From Cephalopachus bancanus (taxonomy: Eukaryota; Chordata; Mammalia; Primates; Tarsiidae): DNA of 64,000 nucleotides. The notes under the pieces were generated by a model that had not been told where the DNA came from, ran no database searches, and saw only the letters and a program-made list of their open reading frames with translations. Position 1 is the first letter of the stretch; each line of letters starts with the position of its first letter. Below are positions 56,796 to 64,000 of this stretch, in pieces. Where the stretch lies: assembly GCA_027257055.1 (NCBI GenBank), contig JAPVLO010000097.1:5991001-6055000 (forward strand). Reading direction: 5' to 3'. Position numbers and translations under genes: made by a program.

Positions 56796-57184
56796 AAAGG
56801 AGGGGCATAAGGTGGGAGAACCTGTTTTCCCCAATAATCTGAAGACCTTGACTGAGTAATTCCCCATCTTTGATGGGGGCAGATTCAACACTTCCCAGGA
56901 GTCCCCAGACTGAGTCTAACTTCTGTCCTGCCCTTCCCCTGAAGGTCCATGTGACCACTCAGGCTCTTGTGGCAGAACGGCCTTCAGGAAGAACAGGGCT
57001 CCTTTAGCTTCCCAGTCCCGGCGTAGTCTGCTGGTGGGAACAAGGACCAGTTCTTGGGTGTAGCTTCCTTTAAAACTTCAAAATATTTAGACATACAGTA
57101 TGTGGGCCTCCATTCATACTCTTGTTCTGCACTCCATAAATATGGGGGATGATCCTGCTCAGACATCTGCAGTTTTAAAATTGC
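56796..57184. other. Unassigned sequence
   Basis: No gene recognised. A small perfect hairpin, 'ccccatctttgatgggg', lies at about 56863. The 112-codon minus frame 56984-57322 crosses into the L1 and is rejected. Confidence 0.3.
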
Positions 57185-57640
57185 AAATTGGATGGAGTTG
57201 GGGACGATCTTACTTAGAGATCTGTCACAGAAACAAAGAACTGAATACCGAATGTTCTCACTCATAAGAGGGACCTGAACATTAATCACAATTAATAAAA
57301 TGCAAGGCCTGACAGTGGACACAGTAGACCATACATAACCTCTTCCCTTTAGGATGATACTATCTAGTCACAAAAATCATATTGGGATATAATATAAATA
57401 ATTAAATATAGAGTAGAAAATGCAAAGGTTTATAGCCAAAGGGCAGACAGGGGAGGGACTGGCAGTTGATGGACACTGGCAGGGGAGGGAGGGAGAGAGG
57501 AGGCACGTAGCATCACAAAGAGTACCTGGTCCTAAACCAGGGGAAGTGAGGGCCAGTTGGAAGTCCGAACTTCACCTGCATGAAGCTTGCTTGTGTAACT
57601 AATCCTGACTTGTACCCCACATATCTATAATTTTTAAAAA
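57185..57640 (+). mobile_element. L1 3' end (younger group), sense, split by a 155-bp insert
   Basis: 'agatctgtcacagaaacaaa', 'gaatgttctcactcataaga', then (after the insert) 'ggcagttgatggacactggc', 'agtacctggtcctaaaccag' and 'gacttgtaccccacatatct' and an A-rich tail. The other L1 ends show that 'ttaatcaca..' should run straight into '..gagatcagcagttgatgg'; here 57295-57449 intervenes. Confidence 0.9.
57295..57449 (+). repeat. Inverted repeat, arm 1 (inside the L1)
   Basis: Reverse complement of 57944-58098, identical at 153 of 155 positions without gaps (differences near 57338 and 57401). Junctions show 2-3 bases of shared sequence with the L1. The arms are separated by 494 bases. Confidence 0.97.
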
Positions 57641-57943
57641 AATAAAAATAAAAGCTCAATGTATGCTTTCATGAAAAGCCAAAGGAAAAAATTTTAACTG
57701 TTGAGTACAAAACACAAGGCCCTGGGATCTTGGACTCCCTTGAAGACAGTGTTCCCCACCTTCCTAGGTCTATCCTTTTATGTAAAACTATTGTGTCCGT
57801 TATTAAAAACTATTTCACCCACACACTATCCCCCTTCTCTGCATGTGCAAAATGTACTCATATAAGACCAAACTTTTCCATGAAACTTTTCTTCATCATG
57901 TAAGCTAAGAATACTCTCTCTCATCTGTGATATCATTTTATTT
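57641..57943. other. Unassigned spacer between the inverted-repeat arms
   Basis: No gene or repeat recognised; this together with the L1 tail would form the loop of the potential hairpin. Confidence 0.35.
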
Positions 57944-58098
57944 TGTCTGCCCTTTGGCTATAAACCTTTGCATTTTCTACTCTATATTTAAGTATTTATA
58001 TTATATCCCAATATGATTTTTGTGACTAGATAGTATCATCCTAAAGGGAAGAGGTCATGTATGGTCTACTGTGTCCACTGTCAGGCCTTGCATTTTAT
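57944..58098 (+). repeat. Inverted repeat, arm 2 (probable source copy)
   Basis: Runs from 'tgtctgccctttggctataa' to 'aggccttgcattttat'. It merges smoothly with its flanks and part of it resembles an L2 3' end, so it is taken as the original, and the arm in the L1 as the copy. Confidence 0.95.
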
Positions 58099-58932
58099 AA
58101 GAACTCAACCAATTGCTGATCAAATATAATTTATTGAGCTCACTAAATCATTAACCTAGTAGCCAGAGGGACTGCTAAAGTTGGACAGTCTACTCCCTGT
58201 ACACTGGAATGCTCAAACCTGTTGTCTTACTGATTCTTATAGGGCAGGATCCAGGTATTTTCTTTGCTCTCCCAGGTAAGGAATCTAAACCAAAAACAGA
58301 AGGAACAAGCCAAGATTTGACCTGGTCTCTATGAATAATGATCACAGGGGAATGAAAGAATGGAAGGGCAGGGATTCCAGATCTTTAGTTTACCTTTAAG
58401 TTCACATCCATATTGCTTGCAAGACTTCGACCCCTGATTTTTTTCCCTGAATATAAGTATGGCAGTGCCATTCACTGATGCCTTTTCCGCATAGCGTGAT
58501 CTTTTGAACTTCTAAATTTAAAATAGTATTGCATTACCCTGCACTATTCTTATCAAAATGGCCATGCACTCAAGAGACAATTTTGACTTAAAGATAGTTT
58601 CTCTTTGTAGGCTCAGCACTAATGGAGCCAATAAAGATCCCATATCCCCCTAATTTTCTTTTAAGATTAACTTCAGAATTGGAAGTTGTGCTTTTAGAAA
58701 AGCTACTCAATTTCAAAAAATCACTTGAAAGCAAGACTGAAAGGATAAAAAAGTGGTGACGCTGCTGGTGGTTAACAAAGGAGAATTTACAAAAGATGGC
58801 CTTTATTAAAGAGCAAATGGCTTCAGACCTAGAAAATACTTAGGTGTCACTGTGGAAGGGCTGGGCCTCACCTCTTTAATCGGAAACCAAGAAAGTTAAA
58901 ATACTGTGTGAGAGTATCTGTGGAAAGATATA
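58099..58932. other. Unassigned sequence
   Basis: About 830 bases without a recognised gene. The segment near 58200-58290 contains splice-like text ('tgattcttatag ... ctctcccag gtaagg') but looks like a decayed L2 3' end. Confidence 0.3.
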
Positions 58933-59059
58933 TATGAGAGAGAACCCAAAAGACCATAAATTTTTATGGAAAACTGTGTATTCTTACATGTGTAAACTTC
59001 AGTCACCTTCAAAGTACTTCTCATTTGATGAATACATCTGTTGAGATGCTTTACCACTG

Positions 59060-59345
59060 CTAAAAAGAGTTTTTGAACTTGTCAATTTTGACGTCTTTTA
59101 GTGCTTCTGCTGTTTTTTGTTTCACCTCTTCCACATCAGCAAAATGTTTTCCTTTGAGGACTTTTTTTCATCCAGGAAAACAAACAAACAAAAATCTCTT
59201 GGGGCAAGGTCAGATGAATAGGGAGAATGGAGCACGGGGGTCATGCCGTATTTGGCCAAAAACTGCTGAACACTCAGTATGGTGTGGGCAGGTGCGCTTG
59301 CAAATCACCCATCATGAAATGGGCAAACACACTGAAAGAATCTCA
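59060..59345 (-). pseudogene. Mariner transposase C-terminal remnant
   Basis: Translating the minus strand from about 59325 gives 'APAHTILSVQQFLAKYGM' and then 'YSSDLAPRDF', the conserved block around the catalytic aspartates of the DD34D mariner transposases. 'FHDG' precedes it with a stop after it, where active copies have an HHDN-type motif. The end of the frame, equivalent to 'cctcttccacatcagcaaaa' on the plus strand, is frameshifted. A working transposase is about 345 residues; under 100 are recognisable here. Confidence 0.8.
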
Positions 59346-59369
59346 AAAAAAAAAAAAAAATTCACTGAG

Positions 59370-59661
59370 GCTGGGCTCGGTGGCTCAGCCTGTAATCCCA
59401 GCACTTTGGGAGGCCAAGGCGAGTGGATTGCCTGAGCCTGAGAATTCGAGAACAGCCGGGGCAACTTAGCGAGACCTCGTCTCTACGATAAATCAAAAAT
59501 TAGCCAGGCATGGTAGCACACACCTGTAGTTCCAGCTACTTTGAAGGCTGAGGCGGAAGGATCACTGGAGCCCAGCAGGTTGAGGCTGCAGTGGCCGTGA
59601 GTATGCCACTGTACTCCAGCCTGGGCGACGGAGTGAGACTCCAACTCAAAAAAAAAAAAAA
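59370..59661 (+). mobile_element. Alu SINE, intermediate type, inserted in the mariner
   Basis: Starts 'ctgggctcggtggctcagcc', retains 'ccagcactttgggaggccaa', and has 'cgataaatcaaaaattagcc' and 'gactccaactc' plus A tail. Target duplication 'aattcactga' at both sides (ending about 59368 and at 59661-59669). Confidence 0.97.
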
Positions 59662-59815
59662 TTCACTGAAGCTGAATGCAGCCTTTCACAACAATGCCAA
59701 CTGGTACACTGATGACAATGGGTTCTTAGAACACATACCTAGCGGGGAAGCCTGTACTACAAGCAGTCTGCCCTCCAAAAGATAATTCCATTTTTTTGGC
59801 GTGTCCCCCCTCATA

Positions 59816-59955
59816 AATTGACAGGAGGGGTGAGAAAATGACCATCCGATGTTTTATAAGCATGACCATCAGGAAGAAAATGGAATACACACTGTGAGAG
59901 CTATTTGCAATCAAATATGCAAATAGTTCTCACTCAAGCACTCAGAATGCTTGAG
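59816..59955. other. Unassigned sequence
   Basis: Short unassigned stretch. Confidence 0.3.
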
Positions 59956-60115
59956 AATAATAGCCACCAATCGTTGTACTAGTCACTCAGTGCCCTCATC
60001 TCTCATTTATTTGTCACAACAGCCCTGTGTGGATAAGGATTTTAATCTCTATTTTATACAGTTAGAAACTCAGGCCTAAAGTCGGGTATAGTAATTTTTC
60101 CAGGTATTGCAATAT
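59956..60115 (+). repeat. MIR SINE, sense
   Basis: 'catttatttgtcacaacagc', 'cctgtgtggataaggatttt' and 'tatacagttagaaactcagg' give the MIR core. Confidence 0.75.
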
Positions 60116-60129
60116 TTAGCACTAAATTC

Positions 60130-60480
60130 ATAATAATAAGAGCATCATTACTAAGTGCTCGATAAGCATTATGTTAAATTTTACATATAAGTATCTCATT
60201 TAAATGTCACAGCAGTGACCCTGTGAAGTAGGTACAAATCAAGAAATTTGTCTTAGTGAGGCTAAGTAGCTCATCCAAGATCGCACATGTGGTGGGTGGC
60301 CACACCACCAGTGAATCAAGCAATCCAACTCTACAGTGTGAGCAACAGATACTATTCTATACTGCTTGTAATGCCTTTATTTAAAGGCTCACAGCTGGTG
60401 AGTGGCAGAGCTTGAATGTGAATCCAAGTACATCTCATTCTGACACATTTTCTCTTCACCATGATGCTATACTCTCACCT
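60130..60480 (+). repeat. MIR SINE(s), sense, two partial copies
   Basis: First copy: 'ctaagtgctcgataagcatt' to 'cgcacatgtggtgggtggcc'. Second partial core: 'ctcacagctggtgagtggca' and 'gagcttgaatgtgaatccaa' at about 60387-60425. Three MIR cores within 520 bases suggest repeated insertion or a local duplication. Confidence 0.7.
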
Positions 60481-60541
60481 CTGGAAGTTGTGCCATTAAT
60501 CAAATAATTCCACTTATGACCTCCCTAATCAGCACCCCATT

Positions 60542-60828
60542 TTGTTTTTGAGTCAGAATCTCACTCAATTGTCCAGGCTGAAGAGCAGTGGCAAAATCAC
60601 AGTTCGCCACAGCCTCAACCTTCTGGGCTCAGGCAATCCCTCTGCCCCAATCTCCCTAACAGCTGGGACTTCAGGCTTGTGCCACCACACCCAGCTGTTT
60701 TTCGTTTTTTAATTTTTGTAGATACAAGGTTGCCCAAGCTAGTCTTTAACTCTTGGGCTCAAGCGAACCTCTCTCTTTGGCCTCCCACAAGTGCTGGGAT
60801 TACAGTTATGTACCACTATGACCAGCCA
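60542..60828 (-). mobile_element. Alu SINE, older dimeric type, antisense
   Basis: 'gagtcagaatctcactcaat', 'cacagcctcaaccttctggg', 'gggacttcaggcttgtgcca' and 'aagtgctgggattacagtta'. Strong divergence and the older linker mark an AluJ-age copy. Confidence 0.93.
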
Positions 60829-63115
60829 GCACCCCAATTTTGACACGAATACTGAAAGTGTGTTATGAGATCCTGAAATACAGATACTTATGCTGTGGTA
60901 TGTCTTTTTTCAAAGCGTTTTAACAATTAAGATGAGCATACATCTACTCTAGAGTTCCTGTTGAGCATTAAATTACTTTTTTAATTAAATAAGTGAAAAA
61001 TCAAGTGAATCTGGTCTAGGAGAAAACTATTTGTCACCTGAAAAGAGATTAAAAACTGGGGTTGGGGGGGAGAACAGTATACATTGGTATACATTGGGAT
61101 AATCTGTTGCCCATTGGCAATTTTCCTCAGCCGAAACCAGACAAAATATCATGGACATAAAATGAGAACTGAGGTAGAAACCTTTATTCTCATCACGAAA
61201 AAATGTTCTCTTGTTCTTTTATTTTTCAGAAAAGTACCTTACTTCTAAGAACTATCTTATACATTCTTCATTGTTAGAATAACAGGGTCATTGTATATAT
61301 ACTCATGTGAGAAAATGCAGGATACTGAAACTCTGTACTGAAAATGTAGTATTTATGGGAAAGAATGAAAATAGTTAATTTGCCATCTAATACAAATGAA
61401 CCACATCACCTAAGATGCTGTCATCCAATATGCCAGTGAAGTGAAACCTCTTCCACAAATAATTTTCTAGTCACTCTGTTTCTCTTCCTTTTTGTCTTCT
61501 CTTTTGAGTTTTTCTAGTCCTATATCTCTCTACTTGCTAGCATCTGTACCAGAAGATGAACTGAATAACTGAAATTTTTCAGTTTAGCATATCTTATTAG
61601 TAAAGTGGTCAGTACCATCATTTGGGATTTTCTCTCAACACATAGGAACAAAAATCAGTCGCCAAGATCTTTTAGCAAACAGCACAATTAGCAGAAGCCA
61701 TTCAGTATTCAATAACTCAAACACCTCTGTGTAGATAGTCATTCACTTCTTGGGTTAAAGTTGTCATCAAAATGTGCCACAGCCCATGTCTCATTGTGTT
61801 TGAATATACATTCTAAAACACAGTTTTTTTTGTCTACCTTTAAACTATTTTACCCATATTATTTTTTCTTCTCATGATAAAGAACTGAATGGAGGACTCA
61901 AGTGGAAACTTGATATCTTCTGGAATTGTGTGAAAGAGATGGTCGTCATTTTGGATAAAAGTTGCTTGTTAATATAAACAGTTGTGATTTAACTAACAGT
62001 GATCATGAATCCCGGGCCAATTCTGTAGAATCTGTGTTACATATATGGTCTAGATCCCCTCAGGAATATTCCCGCAGTATCTATCAATGGATTTCCCTGA
62101 TATTTTGTGTAGACTTTTGTGTGTATCTGCATTTTGCTGAGGTGATGCTATCTAGTGCTCGTCAAAACCTCAGGTGTGACAGAAAGCACCTCAGAGAGTT
62201 TTCTACCTCTCTTCAGAGAAAGTAACTATAGTTATCCCTTTTACTATGCATCAATTGAAACCAATATTATTTAAGCTTTATTTTATAAAGTAGCACTTAT
62301 CAGGAAACAAGTTTCTTCAAGAGAAAAGGAATATAGACAAATAGTGAAAATTCAGAGTACCAGTGAGGATCCAGTAGAAGCTACCTTGTCTTCATTATCC
62401 TTAAAGTGGGAAATGTTATTATCCACTGAAGTCTTATGTTATATTCTGTGGTTGATCTTCAAACAAGGGTAGAATAAACAAGATTCTTCACTGTTTCATC
62501 ACTGGTATGTGACTTGCTCAAAATGTATAAAAGGGAATATTTTCTTCATACTATTACTGGATAATTCAATTAGGCCAATGTTCTGTGGATGTGGAATAAT
62601 GTAATTTACTATGTTGAATGATTAACCAATCAGATTTCTCTCATTTTCTAAAGCAATGGATTGATTAAAATGTGACCATAAACAAAATAGATTTTATTAG
62701 GCATAATCTACTTTGTAAACAAATGAAATTAATTCTTTGCCTGACCTAAAGCTTTGAAAATGAAAGACCAAAATTGAACACATGCTTCCAATTTTGGTTC
62801 TGTTACTAAGATGACACTTAATATAAAAGTTATAATTTAACTTCCCCTCAAGTATTCCATACTTGAGACTAAATGACTCTTAGAAATATGTTCATCAACA
62901 GATGGGAGCCACTTATGGCCTCATAAACTCCAAAGCAAGTGAAATTATCTCAGCAAAATAGAAGGAGATTACAATAAAGTCTCATCTGGTTATCTCAGAG
63001 ATGATTAATGCACTGCATATTGGTTCAATGATGCAATGAATATTGACAGATAATCACCCTTCTTCATACAAGAGAAATACTGAAGAGACAAATGCCAGTG
63101 ATATATGCTTTTAAT
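60829..63115. other. Longest repeat-poor block of the window
   Basis: About 2.3 kb in which I recognise no Alu, LINE, LTR, MIR or gene. The 87-codon frame at 61962-62225 has no known domain. A G run lies at 61063-61071. The lack of insertions is compatible with constraint, but may be chance. Confidence 0.4.
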
Positions 63116-63400
63116 CAATCAATAAGCAATTTCAACACGTGCCCTGTGTACAGGGAGCTGTGCCAAGGGCTATAGAGGATGTGGAAGAAAGGGCCAGCAC
63201 AGTGCATGTTCTAAAAGGGTTTTCTATCTTGAAAGAAAAGACTAACAGACCCAAAACACTGGTGTGTGTTATTACTAGCCTGCTTAGTAACTATACAGTA
63301 TAGATAATGTGAAAGTTTGGACAAGTCAACAATCAGTGAAAGCTACAGTGGTCAGGGAAGGATCATGGAAGGCTCTGAAAACTAGTTATTTAGATTGGTT
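63116..63400 (-). repeat. L2 LINE 3' end, antisense
   Basis: 'gagctgtgccaagggctata', 'gtgcatgttctaaaagggtt' and 'gtggtcagggaaggatcatg' match reverse-complemented L2. Confidence 0.65.
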
Positions 63401-63459
63401 CAGCAGGAAATAGGTATAACATGGTGCCACTGAACATTTTTGAGTTTGAAAATGACCAC

Positions 63460-64000
63460 CGGAAAATTAGTATGGAATTGTTCTCAAAACTATATCCTGT
63501 CTTTCCCTGTTGCTTCATCTTCACCAGTACCAGCCAGCAATCTCTCTCCAAGCTACTCTGACTTCCTCCTGCTTCCTCTCCTACCACCCCCAAGTCCATT
63601 TTCCACTTGACCAACAGAGTGAGCTTTAGAAAATGTAAATCCCTTTATGTTATTCCCCTTCACCCCTCATCTAAGACCTCCAGTGGCTCAGATTACACCT
63701 CCGCTAAAATACAGAGTCCTTACCTTGATCTGATGTTCCTACAGGATGTGGTCCCACGCTCCTCTTTAATTTCATCTTGTGTCACTAGGTGGTTCTCACT
63801 CATGGGGCAACCATACTGGCCTGCTCTCTATCCTTCCACCTGTCTGGGCTCATTCTCATGCTAGGGCCCTTTGCACTCACTACCCATGTGTGAAAGGTTC
63901 CACTCCCAGATCGTGGGTTCCTTGTTGTCATTCAGATCCCAGTTCTGGTAGCTTCTCCTCAGATAGATCTTCCCTGAACATCGATTTAATGCAGCCTCCC
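63460..64000 (+). repeat. L2 LINE 3' region, sense, running off the window
   Basis: 'ctcatctaagacctccagtg', 'atactggcctgctctctatc', 'ctagggccctttgcactcac' and 'gatagatcttccctgaacat' are in L2 order. It lies opposed to the L2 just upstream. Frames on both strands are L2-derived. Confidence 0.85.

Larger units (their letters stand above)
58933..59815 (-). mobile_element. Mariner-type DNA transposon, internally deleted, split by an Alu
   Basis: Left end 'tatgagagagaacccaaaag' and right end (reverse) 'tatgaggggggacacgccaa' look like decayed terminal inverted repeats next to TA. Without the Alu the element is about 590 bases, roughly half the usual 1.3 kb, so an internal deletion is inferred. The retained minus-strand coding part is the C-terminal half of the transposase. 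Confidence 0.75.

Noticed and set aside
56484..56891. 135-codon and 100-codon minus-strand frames
   Set aside because: Both are readings of the Alu at 56488-56779.
58200..58290. Acceptor/donor pair around 'ggcaggatcc...ctctcccag|gtaagg' as an exon
   Set aside because: The segment matches the order of an L2 3' end ('gggcagggacc...tgtatccccag'), so the splice signals are probably coincidental.
61962..62225. 87-codon plus-strand frame in the repeat-poor block
   Set aside because: No recognisable domain, no splice or Kozak support, and the composition resembles non-coding DNA.

Overview
The window is non-coding mammalian nuclear DNA: AT-rich, packed with interspersed repeats, and without any open reading frame that looks like a host protein gene. 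The long open frames fall in Alu, L1, L2 or MIR sequence, and no rRNA, tRNA, CRISPR array or bacterial-type operon is visible. Dimeric Alu elements with 7SL-type arms make the source a primate. Most of the younger Alus share a 5' arm reading GGCTCAGCCTGTAATCC, a middle linker reading CTACAATAAATCAAAAA and a 3' end reading GACTCCAACTCA. These features do not match the human/monkey AluS or AluY, lemur or galago Alus that I know. By elimination I infer a tarsier-like primate (moderate confidence). All family names rest on remembered consensus sequences, not on a database search.

Layout. About 0.96-6.24 kb is an old minus-strand L1 block broken by an Alu and three MaLR-type LTRs. From 6.3 to 18.3 kb there are mainly ancient L2 and MIR copies, several Alus and a long CA microsatellite. 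From 18.6 to 31 kb there are two plus-strand old L1 segments and a 2.8 kb minus-strand old L1 that carries a Tigger-like DNA transposon; L2 copies and Alus lie between them. From 33 to 48 kb there are many Alus, several short 3' ends of a younger L1 group, a 5'-truncated polyadenylated retrocopy, MaLR LTRs and a run of L2 copies. From 52.0 to 55.7 kb lies a 5'-truncated, dead minus-strand L1 with recognisable endonuclease and reverse transcriptase pieces. From 56 to 60 kb there are a MER5-like element, an L1 3' end that carries a 155-bp inverted copy of downstream DNA, and a deleted mariner transposon interrupted by an Alu. The last 4 kb are mostly unique sequence, ending in two opposed L2 copies.

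No genes work together here. The most informative signals are rearrangement and retrotransposition scars: (1) a 153/155-identical inverted duplication at 57295-57449 and 57944-58098, one arm of which splits an L1 3' UTR; (2) an L1 insertion at 47.3-47.6 kb with a probable 3' transduction; (3) a retrocopy at 35.35-35.6 kb; (4) two nested groups of the lineage-specific Alu, separated by linked diagnostic changes; (5) a mariner relic with recognisable transposase motifs. I found no convincing new biological system. A possible 38-nt exon at 48108-48145 is the only hint of host transcription and is weak.
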